64,000 nucleotides of DNA from Rahnella victoriana (GCF_004330295.1 NZ_SJOJ01000009.1:122787-186786); one strand, 5' to 3'. Counted from the stretch's first letter, positions 9,962 to 19,120 are shown. Notes: generated by a model not told the origin, from the letters alone. Numbers and translations are program-made.

Positions 9962-10543
9962 GATTCCTCAGTACCTGATTATTAAAATAAGTCCGTTTCC
10001 CCAGAATGGTTGATGTTTTTTTACTGCACCCGTCATCGAAAAAACCATCCTGACGGCTAAAACATACCATTAATGCGGGCATGATACCTATCGGCAGCAT
10101 AAAAATCTGGCTAACAGCGTGGCTTTGAGATCATGGTCACGAATATCCCTAAAATGTGGTCTGATATTCCTTTAAATTCCAATCCATTAACATTTCCTGC
10201 AATTTAAATTCATCAAATAGTGATTACGGTAACATTTATTTTTTGTCATATTTTGTTATCGCCGTGACTATTATTTTAATAACGGTTGAAATACCAGCAA
10301 TGTGTATTATTTATCGTCGGCATGCTTAAAACAGTGCTGTTTAAAAAGCATTCAATTGTCATCCTGAATCCATTAGCGATCCTTCAGGATGCGCAGTTTT
10401 CCTGACTTGTGTAAAAAAATCGGCACAGCGCGGCAGAAGTAGCGGGGCAAAAAACTTTTTATTGACGCTTTCAGAAGTATTGCCGATAAAGTTATTCTTA
10501 TTCCGGAGAAACACTTTCAACGGAAGAAACACAGAGCGACTCA
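9962..10543. other. Intergenic region sdaC/yfiR
   Basis: About 580 bases without a gene, AT-rich (especially 10150-10320). It must hold the sdaC promoter on the minus strand and the yfiR promoter on the plus strand. Two small dyads are visible: TTAAAACAG/CTGTTTAAA at 10325-10344, and CATCCTGAA/TTCAGGATG at 10360-10391 with a 14-base loop. No RNA gene was recognised. Confidence 0.6.
10126..10141. promoter_or_regulatory. Possible CRP site upstream of sdaC
   Basis: TGAGA-TCATGG-TCACG matches the CRP consensus TGTGA-N6-TCACA at eight of ten positions, about 165 bases upstream of the sdaC start. E. coli sdaC is known to be catabolite-regulated, which fits, but the distance is large and no binding is shown. 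Confidence 0.35.
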
Positions 10544-11128
10544 ATGGGAAAAGCCCGATCACCTTTTTGCCCGTCAGTAAAAAACCTTATCCGCCGTTTA
10601 GTGAAGGCAGCGTACGGTTTTGCGCTGCTGATGTTGCTGCTGGTCGCCCCGCTGACGCAGGGCATCGCGGAAACCGGTGATGCCCCGACCAACGCCGCTG
10701 TCGCGCAGACCGTTAACGGCATCCTCAGCTATTCACGCTGGCCGGGCGGTACCGCGTCCCAGGCGCTGACACTTTGTATTATCCCGCCGGTGAAATACGC
10801 CGCGCAGCTCACACCCGATGGCAGTGCCTTCACCGGCCGGCCGCTTAAAGTCCTGACGCTTCCTTTCGACAGCCCGCTGCTGACGCAGTGTGATGCCCTT
10901 TATTCCGGCAGCACGACGGCGGAACAGCAGAACGATTTGCATCAGCGTCTGGAAGGCCACGCCATTTTAACCATCGGTGAGCAGGATGATGCCTGTGCAT
11001 TACTGAACGCTTTTTGTCTGGTGATCACACCCGTTCATACCGGATTCAAACTGAATCTGGACACGCTGTCACGCAGCGGGGTGCGGGTGAATCCTGCCGT
11101 ATTACAACTTGCCAGGGAAAAGGAGTGA
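10544..11128 (+). CDS. yfiR: YfiR-family periplasmic repressor of YfiN
   Basis: A 194-residue exported protein of the YfiR/DUF4154 family. A signal peptide with hydrophobic core GFALLMLLLVAPLTQ ends near AETGD. The mature part has four cysteines (TLCII, LTQCDAL, DDACAL, NAFCLV) matching the two disulfides of Pseudomonas YfiR, and the late VITP.HTGFKLNLD region typical of the family. In the known system YfiR holds the diguanylate cyclase YfiN inactive in the periplasm and is sequestered by YfiB. Its stop codon is two bases before the yfiN start, so the genes are cotranscribed. Confidence 0.85.
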   Translation: MGKARSPFCPSVKNLIRRLVKAAYGFALLMLLLVAPLTQGIAETGDAPTNAAVAQTVNGILSYSRWPGGTASQALTLCIIPPVKYAAQLTPDGSAFTGRPLKVLTLPFDSPLLTQCDALYSGSTTAEQQNDLHQRLEGHAILTIGEQDDACALLNAFCLVITPVHTGFKLNLDTLSRSGVRVNPAVLQLAREKE

Positions 11129-11130
11129 CC

Positions 11131-12411
11131 ATGGAAAATAAAATTCCTGTTCCTGACACAGAGCCGCCGCGCCAGCGCCCGACGCTGAGTGCCGCGCTGA
11201 ACAGAATCCATGTGATTGTGATTTTGACCGCCATTGGTCTGGCCGGGTTTTTACTGACCCTGCTGGCGCTGATCGCCCTTCGCTCTCACGCGGAAAGTAA
11301 TCTGCAACTGACGGCGCGCGCCATCAGTTACACCACCGAAGCCGCGCTGGTGTTTAACGACCCCGCCGCCGCCCATGATTCGCTGGAGTTCATCGCCAGA
11401 AGAGGGGATTTCACTCAGGCCAAAATTCTGACGCCTGCCGGTGCGACCTTTACGGAATGGTCGCGCCCGGTGAACAGCAACTGGGATAAGCTCGGCCAGT
11501 TCGTCGGACACCTTGCCTTCCCGGAGCCAATCACCCTGCCGGTGAACCATTCCGGATCGCTTATTGGCACCGTGTGGCTGGCGGGTAATGGCGGCAGCCT
11601 GATCGGCTTCCTGCTGGAAACCGTGCTCAGTCTGCTCGGCTGTCTGGTGCTGACCGCGCTGGTCGCGCTGTATTTTTCCCGCCGGATGCAAAAAGGCATT
11701 GTCGATGCCCTCGGCCACATTACCCGCGTCACGCACGACGTCAGCGCCAACCGTTCGTTTAATTTGCGCGTACCTTCCGCGCCGATTGTCGAACTGCACA
11801 CGCTGAGTCAGGACTTCAACAGCCTGCTGACCGAGCTGGAAGCCTGGGAAAACCACATGCGTAATGAGAACGTCTCGCTGACTCAAAAAGCATTGCATGA
11901 TGGATTGACCGGACTGCATAATCGCGCGTTTTTCATTGATACGCTCAATCAATGCTTCAACCCGATGCGCCCGGCACTTTCACTGGCGCTGCTGTTTATT
12001 GATGTCGATAACTTCAAAGAGATCAACGACTCGCTGGGTCATGCTGCCGGTGACCGCGTGCTGATGGTGATTGGCGAACGGCTGGCGAAAACGCTGCGCA
12101 AAGGCGATGTGCTGGCCCGTCTGGGTGGCGATGAGTTTGCGATCCTGCTTGAGCCGATGATTTCCACCGCCGAAGCGGTCGCCTTTGCCGAACGCATTGT
12201 TGAGATCATGAAAACACCCGTCATCCTGCTCAATAACAAGACGCTGGATGTGTCTCTCAGTATCGGTATCGCGCTCTCGCCTTCTCAGGCCAGCAACGCG
12301 AAAGAGTTACTGGATAAGGCCGATGAGGCCATGTACCGCTCGAAAAAAATTTCCGGCAGTTGCTGGCACGTCTCTTCAGGCATGCCGCTTCCTGTCGTGA
12401 TGAAAGACTAA
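11131..12411 (+). CDS. dgcN: Diguanylate cyclase YfiN/DgcN
   Basis: A 426-residue membrane diguanylate cyclase that makes c-di-GMP from two GTP. Order: short cytoplasmic N-terminus, first transmembrane helix (about 30-53, IHVIVILTAIGLAGFLLTLL), periplasmic CHASE8-like sensor, second helix (about 155-180), HAMP linker, and GGDEF domain. The catalytic GGDEF is intact at 332-336, and the product-inhibition motif RKGD at 323-326 is exactly five residues upstream, so the enzyme is probably active and feedback-controlled. An in-frame GTG far upstream was rejected in favour of ATG 11131, which has AGGAG before it. Middle gene of yfiRNB. Confidence 0.9.
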   Translation: MENKIPVPDTEPPRQRPTLSAALNRIHVIVILTAIGLAGFLLTLLALIALRSHAESNLQLTARAISYTTEAALVFNDPAAAHDSLEFIARRGDFTQAKILTPAGATFTEWSRPVNSNWDKLGQFVGHLAFPEPITLPVNHSGSLIGTVWLAGNGGSLIGFLLETVLSLLGCLVLTALVALYFSRRMQKGIVDALGHITRVTHDVSANRSFNLRVPSAPIVELHTLSQDFNSLLTELEAWENHMRNENVSLTQKALHDGLTGLHNRAFFIDTLNQCFNPMRPALSLALLFIDVDNFKEINDSLGHAAGDRVLMVIGERLAKTLRKGDVLARLGGDEFAILLEPMISTAEAVAFAERIVEIMKTPVILLNNKTLDVSLSIGIALSPSQASNAKELLDKADEAMYRSKKISGSCWHVSSGMPLPVVMKD

Positions 12412-12420
12412 AAGGAATTA

Positions 12421-12924
12421 ATGACCATGAATACCTGCAACACGTTCAAGACCTGGTGTCAGTTCGCCGCTATGGGGCTGTGCATTCTGCTGCTGGCCGC
12501 CTGTCAGACCAAACCGGCGGGATTAACCCCGGAGCAGATCGCGGTGCTGCAAAAAAACGGCTTCTCACAGACTGACGCAGGCTGGGAACTGGGGCTGGAT
12601 GCCAAAGTGTTGTTTGGCAACAATCAGGCGACGTTGTCGGCAGAGAGTCAGCAGTCGGTGGAAAAACTGGCCGGTGAACTGCTGCATGTCGGCCTGAATA
12701 AAGTCAACCTCGACGGCCATACCGACAACTACGGCGACGCCGGTTACAACCGGGATCTGTCGCTGCGCCGCGCCGATACGGTCGCCGCCGCGTTTGCTGA
12801 GGCCGGCATGCCGCGCGCCAATATCCATACCCGTGGATTAGGTCAGAGCCAGCCGGTGGCCAGCAATAAAACCCAGGCCGGACGCGCCCAGAACCGCCGG
12901 GTGTCTGTGATTATTGTGGTGTAA
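12421..12924 (+). CDS. yfiB: YfiB-like OmpA/Pal lipoprotein
   Basis: A 167-residue outer-membrane lipoprotein. Lipobox LLAAC puts the lipidated cysteine at residue 28, and the mature protein ends in an OmpA-C peptidoglycan-binding domain with LDGHTDNYGDAGYN and NRRVSVIIV. In the known system YfiB captures YfiR and so frees YfiN to make c-di-GMP. AAAGGAATT precedes ATG 12421; a second ATG two codons on is also possible. It closes the three-gene operon nine bases after dgcN. Confidence 0.88.
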   Translation: MTMNTCNTFKTWCQFAAMGLCILLLAACQTKPAGLTPEQIAVLQKNGFSQTDAGWELGLDAKVLFGNNQATLSAESQQSVEKLAGELLHVGLNKVNLDGHTDNYGDAGYNRDLSLRRADTVAAAFAEAGMPRANIHTRGLGQSQPVASNKTQAGRAQNRRVSVIIVV

Positions 12925-12925
12925 G

Positions 12926-13798
12926 TTACAACAATCCCACCAGATGCAGCGCCGCCTTGCAGTTATCCGTTCTGCGCCAGGCCAGCGCGATTTGCGTCGT
13001 TAACGTCTGCCCCGCCAGGGGCAGACAACGCACATGGGTTTCATCGATTTTACTCAGCGACGCAGGCACCAGCGCGTAACCAAATCCTGTCGCCACCATA
13101 CTCAGCGCCGAGGTAATTTGCGGGCATTGCTGCCCGTAGCGCGGGGAGAATCCGGCCTCCGCACAGGCTTGTGTCACGGCATCATAAAGCCCCGGCGATA
13201 AATCGCGGGGAAAGGTGATCAGCGTATCGTGGCGCAACGCCGCCAGCCGGACGTCTTTCCCCTGACTGAGCGGATGTTTCTTCGGCAACGCCACCATCAT
13301 TTCTTCGATATCCAGCACCTTGTAACTGAACTCTTTACTGCGCTCACAAGGCAGACGGATAAACGCCGCGTCGAGCGCGCCCTCGCTCATTGCCGTCATC
13401 AGCCCCGCCATGTCCTTTTCCTGTGGCTCCAGCACCATGCCCGGATACTTGTCGCGAAAGCGGTGCAGCAACGCAAACACCTGCGGATTAAACGCCGTCG
13501 AGGTCGCAAAGCCGATACGCAGCGTGCCGTTCATGCCGCGGGCCACGGCACGCGTTCTTTCCAGGGCGGTATCGGTCAGTTTGATGATGGTTCGTGCGTC
13601 GTCGTACAGCACTTTTCCGGCTTCGGTCAGCTCAACGCCGCGCGTCAGACGTTTGAGTAAAGGGGTGCCGACTTCGTGTTCGAGCCGCTGGATTTGCTGA
13701 CTCAGGGGAGGCTGGGAGATCCCCAGTTGTTCGGCAGCACGGGTGAAGTGGCCCGTCTCTGCTACCGCGACAAAATAGCGCAGATGACGAAGTTCCAT
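12926..13798 (-). CDS. budR: LysR-type activator of the bud genes
   Basis: A 290-residue LysR-type regulator with an N-terminal winged helix-turn-helix (MELRHLRYFVAVAETGHFTR... QPPLSQQIQRLE) and a C-terminal effector domain. The family member AlsR/BudR responds to acetate and activates acetoin/butanediol genes. It is divergent from budA with a 102-base shared control region, the standard arrangement for this locus. It ends one base after yfiB, on the opposite strand. Confidence 0.88.
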   Translation of the reverse strand: MELRHLRYFVAVAETGHFTRAAEQLGISQPPLSQQIQRLEHEVGTPLLKRLTRGVELTEAGKVLYDDARTIIKLTDTALERTRAVARGMNGTLRIGFATSTAFNPQVFALLHRFRDKYPGMVLEPQEKDMAGLMTAMSEGALDAAFIRLPCERSKEFSYKVLDIEEMMVALPKKHPLSQGKDVRLAALRHDTLITFPRDLSPGLYDAVTQACAEAGFSPRYGQQCPQITSALSMVATGFGYALVPASLSKIDETHVRCLPLAGQTLTTQIALAWRRTDNCKAALHLVGLL

Positions 13799-13865
13799 AT
13801 CAAAAACGTCTCAAAGTGAACACCTCCTCATATTGGAACTCCGGGCAGAATGGCGTCAACCTTTA

Positions 13866-13880
13866 GTTAGCAAAGTTAAC
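13866..13880. promoter_or_regulatory. Dyad operator between budR and budA
   Basis: GTTAGCAAAGTTAAC is a short dyad (GTTA-N7-TAAC), 20 bases upstream of the budA start, matching the T-N11-A style of LysR boxes. It is the natural candidate for BudR binding and autoregulation, though inferred from position only. Confidence 0.5.
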
Positions 13881-13900
13881 TATTCGAACGGAGTTCCTGC

Positions 13901-14683
13901 ATGAAAAGCCATTCTGAGTCCTGCTCCTGCGTCGCCGATATTGCCCGCACGGCGACCGCGTTTAAACATCAGCACCCTGACCGCGTGCTTTACCAGTCGT
14001 CACTGATGAGCGCCCTGCTGAGCGGCGTCTACGAAGGCGATACCACGATGGCGGACCTGCTGGAACACGGCGATTTTGGTCTCGGCACCTTTAACCATCT
14101 CGACGGCGAACTGATCGCCTTCAACAGCAATATCTTTCAGCTGCGCGGCGACGGCAGCGCCCGCCGTGCAACACCGGAACAAAAAACGCCGTTCGCCGTC
14201 ATGACATTCTTTAACCCGACGAATGAATACGTGATTGACCGGCCGCACAGCCGCGGGCAAATCCACGAGGTGATCGACGCCGCCGTCGCCAGCCAGAACA
14301 CCTTCTGCGCGCTGCGCATTGATGGCGAGTTCAGCCGCGTCGAGACCCGTACCGTGCCGGAACAGCACCGTCCGTATAAACCGATGCAGGAGGCCATTGA
14401 GGCGCAGCCGACCTTTCATATCGAACACAGCCACGGCGTGCTGATTGGTTTCCTGACCCCCGCGTATATGCAGGGCATCAATGTGGCGGGTTATCACGAA
14501 CACTTTATCAATCAGCAACGCAGCAGCGGCGGCCATGTGCTGGATTATCAGGTTGAGCGCGGCGTGCTGACCTTCGGCACGGTCGAAAAGCTGTTGATCG
14601 ACTTCCCGCAGGACAGTGATTTCCTGCACGCCAATTTAAGTCCTGATGATTTAAATGATGCGATTCAGTCAGTTGAAAGTTAA
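13901..14683 (+). CDS. budA: Alpha-acetolactate decarboxylase
   Basis: A 260-residue cytoplasmic zinc enzyme converting alpha-acetolactate to acetoin. The expected zinc ligands are present with the family's 2- and 11-residue spacing: H199 and H201 (GYHEHF) and H212 (GGHVLD). The EHSHGVLIGFL strand and the FNHLDGELIAF motif are also typical. A GGAG ribosome site precedes the ATG. The next gene, budB, makes its substrate. No budC (butanediol dehydrogenase) follows, so that step must be encoded elsewhere. Confidence 0.94.
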   Translation: MKSHSESCSCVADIARTATAFKHQHPDRVLYQSSLMSALLSGVYEGDTTMADLLEHGDFGLGTFNHLDGELIAFNSNIFQLRGDGSARRATPEQKTPFAVMTFFNPTNEYVIDRPHSRGQIHEVIDAAVASQNTFCALRIDGEFSRVETRTVPEQHRPYKPMQEAIEAQPTFHIEHSHGVLIGFLTPAYMQGINVAGYHEHFINQQRSSGGHVLDYQVERGVLTFGTVEKLLIDFPQDSDFLHANLSPDDLNDAIQSVES

Positions 14684-14710
14684 CAGACCGCAGACAGAAG
14701 GATGAAAACC

Positions 14711-16387
14711 ATGAAAAATTCAGACAGCCAACGTGAATGGACATGCGGTGCGGATCTGGTCGTCGCGCAGCTTGAAGCCCAGGGCGTCAGACATGTATTC
14801 GGCATTCCCGGCGCCAAAATAGACCGCGTGTTTGATTCGCTGGTCGATTCCCACATCAAAACGATTCCGGTGCGCCACGAAGCCAACGCCGCCTTTATGG
14901 CCGGTGCCGTGGGCCGCCTGACCGGCAAAGCAGGCGTCGCGTTGGTCACGTCCGGCCCCGGCTGTTCGAACCTGATCACCGGCGTCGCCACCGCGACATC
15001 CGAAGGCGATCCGCTGGTCGCGCTCGGCGGTGCAGTAAAACGCGCCGACCACGTAAAACAGGTGCACCAGACCATGGACACCGTCGCGATGTTCCGCCCG
15101 GTCACCAAGTATTCCGCCGAAGTCACCTCGCCTTCTGCGCTGGCCGAAGTGCTGGCGAACGGCTTTCGCGCCGCCGAGTTTGGCCGTCCCGGCGCGGCCT
15201 TTATCAGCCTGCCGATGGATATCGTCAACGAACCGGCCAGCGGCAAATTACTCACCTCGCCACCGCCGGTACTGGGCAGCGCGCCGCACGAGGCGATATT
15301 GCAGGTCGCCCAGTTACTGAAACAGGCCAAAAATCCGGTGCTGCTGCTCGGCCTGATGGCCAGCCAGCCGCGCAACGCCGAAGCCATCCGCCGCCTGCTG
15401 CATAAAAGCGATCTGCCGGTCACCAGCACCTATCAGGCGGCAGGCGTTATCGATCAGGCGTCTTTCCACCGCTTTGCCGGTCGCGTCGGTCTGTTCAATA
15501 ATCAGGCCGGTGACCGCCTGCTGCGCAACGCGGATCTGGTGATCACCATCGGTTACAGCCCGGTCGAGTATGAACCGGCGCAATGGAGTAACGGCAGCGC
15601 CGAACTGGTGCACATCGACGTGATGCCCGCCGAGACCGACAGCGACTACCTGCCGGACGTCGAGCTGGTGGGCGACATTGCCGACACCCTGGATTTGCTG
15701 ACGGAGCAGATCCCGCAGCGCATCGACCTGAGCGCCTCTGCCATCGCGATCCTCGAAGATCGCCGCCAGCAACGTGAACTGCTGGATCAGAAAGGCCGCA
15801 GCCTGCATCAGTTTGCGATCCACCCGCTGCGTCTGGTGCGCGCGATGCAGGACATCGTCAACAGCGACGTGACGCTGTGTGTCGATATGGGCAGTTTTCA
15901 CATCTGGATCGCCCGTTACCTTTACAGCTTCCGCGCCCGTCAGGTACTGATTTCCAACGGTCAGCAAACCATGGGCGTCGCACTGCCGTGGGCGATCGGT
16001 GCCGCGCTGGTCGATCCCGGCCGCAAAGTGGTTTCGGTATCCGGCGACGGCGGTTTTATGCAATCAAGCATGGAACTGGAAACCGCCGTACGTCTGGGCG
16101 TCAACCTGCTGCACATCATCTGGGTCGATGAGGCCTACAATATGGTGGCAATCCAGGAACAGAAAAAATACCAGCGCACCTCCGGCATCCAGTTCGGCCC
16201 GATTGATTTCAAAGCCTACGCCGACGCCTTCGGTGCCAAAGGTTTTGCCGTCACCTCCGCCGAAACACTCGAAAGCACCCTCCGCGCCGCCATGGACGTA
16301 CAAGGCCCCGCCGTCGTCGCCGTCCCGGTGGATTACAGCGATAACGCGTTATTGATGGGACAGCTGGAGATGGGGCGGATTTTTTAG
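14711..16387 (+). CDS. budB: Catabolic acetolactate synthase
   Basis: A 558-residue thiamine-diphosphate enzyme condensing two pyruvates to alpha-acetolactate, used in the pH-controlled butanediol pathway and FAD-independent in this subfamily. The catalytic glutamate lies in [11 protein letters not shown] and the ThDP/Mg motif is [14 protein letters not shown]...DEAYN. It matches Klebsiella BudB along its length. An ATG nine bases upstream abuts the ribosome site; AGAAGG is correctly spaced for ATG 14711, which was chosen. It follows budA by 27 bases. Confidence 0.94.
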   Translation: MKNSDSQREWTCGADLVVAQLEAQGVRHVFGIPGAKIDRVFDSLVDSHIKTIPVRHEANAAFMAGAVGRLTGKAGVALVTSGPGCSNLITGVATATSEGDPLVALGGAVKRADHVKQVHQTMDTVAMFRPVTKYSAEVTSPSALAEVLANGFRAAEFGRPGAAFISLPMDIVNEPASGKLLTSPPPVLGSAPHEAILQVAQLLKQAKNPVLLLGLMASQPRNAEAIRRLLHKSDLPVTSTYQAAGVIDQASFHRFAGRVGLFNNQAGDRLLRNADLVITIGYSPVEYEPAQWSNGSAELVHIDVMPAETDSDYLPDVELVGDIADTLDLLTEQIPQRIDLSASAIAILEDRRQQRELLDQKGRSLHQFAIHPLRLVRAMQDIVNSDVTLCVDMGSFHIWIARYLYSFRARQVLISNGQQTMGVALPWAIGAALVDPGRKVVSVSGDGGFMQSSMELETAVRLGVNLLHIIWVDEAYNMVAIQEQKKYQRTSGIQFGPIDFKAYADAFGAKGFAVTSAETLESTLRAAMDVQGPAVVAVPVDYSDNALLMGQLEMGRIF

Positions 16388-16404
16388 GGGTGAATAATTT
16401 TACT

Positions 16405-16429
16405 GAGGCGCAGAAATGCGCCTCTTTAT
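16405..16429 (+). terminator. Terminator after budB
   Basis: Stem GAGGCGCA / TGCGCCTC with a four-base loop, followed by TTTATA. It marks the end of the bud operon and of the GC-rich core segment; AT-richer accessory DNA starts here. Confidence 0.8.
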
Positions 16430-16436
16430 ATTCACT

Positions 16437-17189
16437 CTATTGATTTTTAAGATGTGTTTTGAGTTCTTCAATCGACAAGGCTGGTTCTCGTCTATGCAAC
16501 ATGGCGTGGCAATTGGGACACACAGGCCGTAAATCTTTCACGGGGTCGACCTCATAAGCTTTTCTAATTTCACCCAATGGTTTGAGATGATGCACATGGA
16601 TGAAATTTTTACCTAAAGCTCCGTAAACCTTCTCAAATTCAAATCCGCAAACTACACATACATATCCGTAATAGTCGATGCATTTCTGTCGAGCTTGAGG
16701 GTCACGTTCATAGGCATTGATCGTGATAGTTTTGACCGAACCTTCTATGAACTTCTCTGGCTCAGACACCTCTTCTGGTAGAGATGCTGGAACTTGTGCA
16801 TTTGAAAATGACCACAACACTTCAACAGGTTGCGTCTCTTTAATGATCTTCGGTGTTCCTAACCCCACGAAAGTAAAAGGTTCTCTGTCATGCGAGCGAT
16901 AGAACACAAAAACCTCGCTGCCAGTTGCAAGCAAGTTAATAATGGATTTTTGACCAAGGTGAGATTTTGATTTTCCATGCCACAATAAATCTTCATCGAT
17001 AAAATGATTACCATGATCATCACCGGTTCGCCCCGCCCCCCCTACAGTACAAAAAATAAAATACCGTCCTTCATATACGCGATATCCGGTGAGCCATTCT
17101 CCTTTTTGCTTTTCTAAAGGCACTTCACAAATCCGATAAACATCAGCCCTTGTGTATTTCTCTCCTACTACGAAATCGTAACTCGGCAT
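16437..17189 (-). CDS. HNH endonuclease with N-terminal DUF3427-like domain
   Basis: A 250-residue protein. The C-terminal third is an HNH nuclease with a zinc frame: CVVCGFEF, then HVHHLKPL with the catalytic histidines, then CPNCHAMLH. The N-terminal part (about 10-130) has WLTGYRVYEGRYFIF and the following W-G-K-S...L.....VFYR pattern, resembling the DUF3427 domain often fused to helicases. Such proteins are usually restriction-like nucleases. The gene stands alone, is AT-rich compared with budB, and lies in the reverse direction, suggesting lateral gain. A TTG six bases upstream was rejected in favour of ATG 17189. Confidence 0.8.
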   Translation of the reverse strand: MPSYDFVVGEKYTRADVYRICEVPLEKQKGEWLTGYRVYEGRYFIFCTVGGAGRTGDDHGNHFIDEDLLWHGKSKSHLGQKSIINLLATGSEVFVFYRSHDREPFTFVGLGTPKIIKETQPVEVLWSFSNAQVPASLPEEVSEPEKFIEGSVKTITINAYERDPQARQKCIDYYGYVCVVCGFEFEKVYGALGKNFIHVHHLKPLGEIRKAYEVDPVKDLRPVCPNCHAMLHRREPALSIEELKTHLKNQ

Positions 17190-17395
17190 GCTCAATCCTT
17201 AGCGTCGGCTCGCTAGTAATAAAATATTTCCCCATAGGTTCTAGGAATTATTTTATCGATTGATCATTCTAATGAATATTAGAAAGATGAATTATATGAT
17301 TCCATCCCATTTCATCCCTTTCCCAAGACACCTCGCAAAACTGAAAACTGCTTAAAAATTCCGCTTACTGTACAAATCCTCAAGTATTAGACTCT
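17190..17395. other. AT-rich gap upstream of the HNH gene
   Basis: About 200 bases, AT-rich, holding the HNH gene promoter. Nothing else is recognisable until the structured leader that begins near 17396. Confidence 0.5.
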
Positions 17396-17637
17396 CTTAG
17401 CTGCGGCAAAATCCGCAGCCGGAATTGGCGTTCCGACATCCCAATGGTGCTTGAGCTCGCGTAAATAGCGTCTCTCATTTGGCACAGCGTCTGCTCACCT
17501 TTATTATGGTGACTCGGGCGAGGCAACCGTAAGGTTGGCCGGTAACATTGGGATCGGTACGCCAACTTCGCCCGAGCTACCACCAGGGTTTGGCGTCTCT
17601 GTTGGTGGCGTGAATTGCACCCAATGGAGTAACTAAA
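17396..17637 (+). ncRNA. C4-like antisense leader RNA (candidate)
   Basis: A densely structured leader. Visible pairs: a hairpin GCTGCGG/CCGCAGC (17400-17419); CTCGGGCGA (17513-17521) with TCGCCCGAG (17568-17576), enclosing the small hairpin ACCGTAAGGT; CACC/GGTG; and CCACCA/TGGTGG (17580-17608). CATTGGGAT (17546-17554) can pair with ATCCCAATG upstream (17438-17446), and its CATTGGG part also with CCCAATG at 17620-17626, which touches the ribosome site of the next small reading frame. This logic matches phage P1 C4 RNA and the icd-ant immunity leaders of P1/P4-type elements. The assignment is by structure, not by database match. Confidence 0.5.
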
Positions 17638-17703
17638 ATGGAAAATGTCTTCGCAATTACATGCTGTTCAATCACCTCCGCACCGGAGGCCTACAATGCC
17701 TAA
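17638..17703 (+). CDS. 21-residue leader peptide upstream of a coupled small gene
   Basis: ATG 17638 has GGAG nine bases before it and opens a 21-codon frame (MENVFAITCCSITSAPEAYNA) whose TAA overlaps the region just after the next gene's ATG at 17696. The frame is therefore positioned to couple translation to the next gene, like the icd-type leader frames controlled by C4 RNA. It contains the hairpin CCTCCG/CGGAGG that covers the next ribosome site. Expression is not shown. Confidence 0.45.
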   Translation: MENVFAITCCSITSAPEAYNA

Positions 17704-17917
17704 CCTTTACGACAATACCCCGCTGGAACTGGAAGAGATCGTCGATCACTGCCGTGCGTTGTCTTATGCCATTGTGTCGCTGGATAATCCGCAGGCGAAA
17801 GATCTGCTGAGCTATATTCTGTGCGAACGGCTGGACGTGCTGTATCAGTCGCTGGAAATGCCATTCAGCGATGATGATGTCGTGGATATAGAAGTGGCGG
17901 AACCTCTGACGCACTAA
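17696..17917 (+). CDS. Small hypothetical protein, phage/satellite type
   Basis: A 73-residue acidic protein starting MPNLYDNTPLELEEIVDHCR, with two predicted helices and no signal or membrane segment; not recognised. GGAGG lies seven bases before ATG 17696. Its start codon is overlapped by the leader peptide's end, and the upstream DNA looks like a C4-type antisense leader, so it sits where P1/P4-like elements carry a host-affecting or antirepressor gene. A function is not proposed. A longer frame from 17645 exists but lacks a ribosome site. Confidence 0.55.
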   Translation: MPNLYDNTPLELEEIVDHCRALSYAIVSLDNPQAKDLLSYILCERLDVLYQSLEMPFSDDDVVDIEVAEPLTH

Positions 17918-17937
17918 GCGGATTTGCAGACATAAAA

Positions 17938-17961
17938 AAGCCAGCGCAGATGCGCTGGCCT
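17938..17961. terminator. Bidirectional terminator, porin side
   Basis: Stem AGCCAGCGCA / TGCGCTGGCCT with loop GA. Read on the minus strand it ends in TTTTTTAT, so it is a good terminator for the porin gene; it also follows the small plus-strand gene. Confidence 0.8.
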
Positions 17962-17983
17962 GAGGATCCACGAGGCGTGTGAA

Positions 17984-19120
17984 TTAGAAATCGTAGAAGA
18001 CGGTCACCCAGGTGGCGTCTGCTTCGTCGTCGGTGGTATGCGCTAAGGTGCGTTCCACGTAAACGGACAGGCCGTAACCGATGGTGGTACCCGCGCCCAG
18101 ATAAACGTGGTTCGCGTGGTATTCTTCGCCGCCTTTCAGTTGCAGGGAATCGGCTGCAACGTATGGCTGGATAGATTTCAGGAACGGTTTGTCGATATTA
18201 AAGGTATAACCGACGAACCCTTCCACACCGTAACCGCTGCCTGCGAAGTAGTGTTCGACAGGATTTTCACGGGTGCTTGGCACGAAATCTTTGTAATAGC
18301 TGCCGGTACCGACGATGTACCAGTTATTTGGCTGCCAGGTTAATGCTGTACCGGACAACTGCTGATGATAATCTTTTTCATTATATTGATTATCTTTAAC
18401 AGTGGCGTCGGTCAGGCTGTAAGCCGCACTCCAGACTAAATCTTTGGTGAGTTTATAATCGAAGCCCAAACCACCACCGTTATTACGGCGATAATGCTGC
18501 CCTTCACCCGCCTGAATTTCATCTTCCGGCAACAGGTAGTTGGCGTATAACGTCACAGGACCAAAGTCATTGGTATATTTCAGGCTGCTTTTCGGCTTAT
18601 TCGCGCCATCATAGCTGCCGTTAATACCAATACCGGTACCGCCCGCATGACCATCGTTATCCCAGACGTCACTTTTAATCCCGACGACGGAATAATAAAT
18701 ACCGTACTGGTGACCGTAGGTTAATGTCCCGTAGCGGTCGTCTTTAAAGCCCGCATATAACTGACGCTGCGTATCGCGCTGACCCCCTTCCGGATAATGA
18801 TCATTCATACCCAGCAGGTTCGCCATGTCCACACCCAGCTCGTAGTAAGCGATGATGGAGGTGTCTTGCGTCAGTTTATAATCACCACGGAAGCGGAAAC
18901 GGGTGCCGCCATCGTGACCATTTTTATAATAGCCAGGCTCCGGGCCGTTATTGAAAATCCACTCAGGACGAATACTCCCGCCTACCTGCAAACTCAGCGG
19001 TGCCAGCAAAGAATTACTCTGAGGATTTTTATCTAAAACAGTAATCTCGGCTTGCGCACTGGCTGATAACGCCGACAGCACGACGCCGCCAATTAACATT
19101 GACGCTTTTAAATTGCTCAT
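17984..19120 (-). CDS. Outer membrane general porin
   Basis: A 378-residue beta-barrel porin with a 24-residue signal peptide (ILIGG-type core, cleavage after ASAQA). The mature chain alternates aromatic and glycine-rich strands (LYAGFKDDRYGTLTYGHQYG, SSLKYTNDFGPVTLYANYLL) and ends in VTVFYDF, with the terminal Phe needed for barrel assembly. It belongs to the Gram-negative porin family but is divergent from OmpC/OmpF, so no symbol is given. The upstream 600 bases are AT-rich and would hold its promoter. A T-ended terminator follows. Confidence 0.85.
   Translation of the reverse strand: MSNLKASMLIGGVVLSALSASAQAEITVLDKNPQSNSLLAPLSLQVGGSIRPEWIFNNGPEPGYYKNGHDGGTRFRFRGDYKLTQDTSIIAYYELGVDMANLLGMNDHYPEGGQRDTQRQLYAGFKDDRYGTLTYGHQYGIYYSVVGIKSDVWDNDGHAGGTGIGINGSYDGANKPKSSLKYTNDFGPVTLYANYLLPEDEIQAGEGQHYRRNNGGGLGFDYKLTKDLVWSAAYSLTDATVKDNQYNEKDYHQQLSGTALTWQPNNWYIVGTGSYYKDFVPSTRENPVEHYFAGSGYGVEGFVGYTFNIDKPFLKSIQPYVAADSLQLKGGEEYHANHVYLGAGTTIGYGLSVYVERTLAHTTDDEADATWVTVFYDF

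Noticed and set aside
17380..17583. Minus-strand 67-codon frame in the C4-like leader
   Set aside because: It is the shadow of a structured RNA with long inverted pairs and has no ribosome site.
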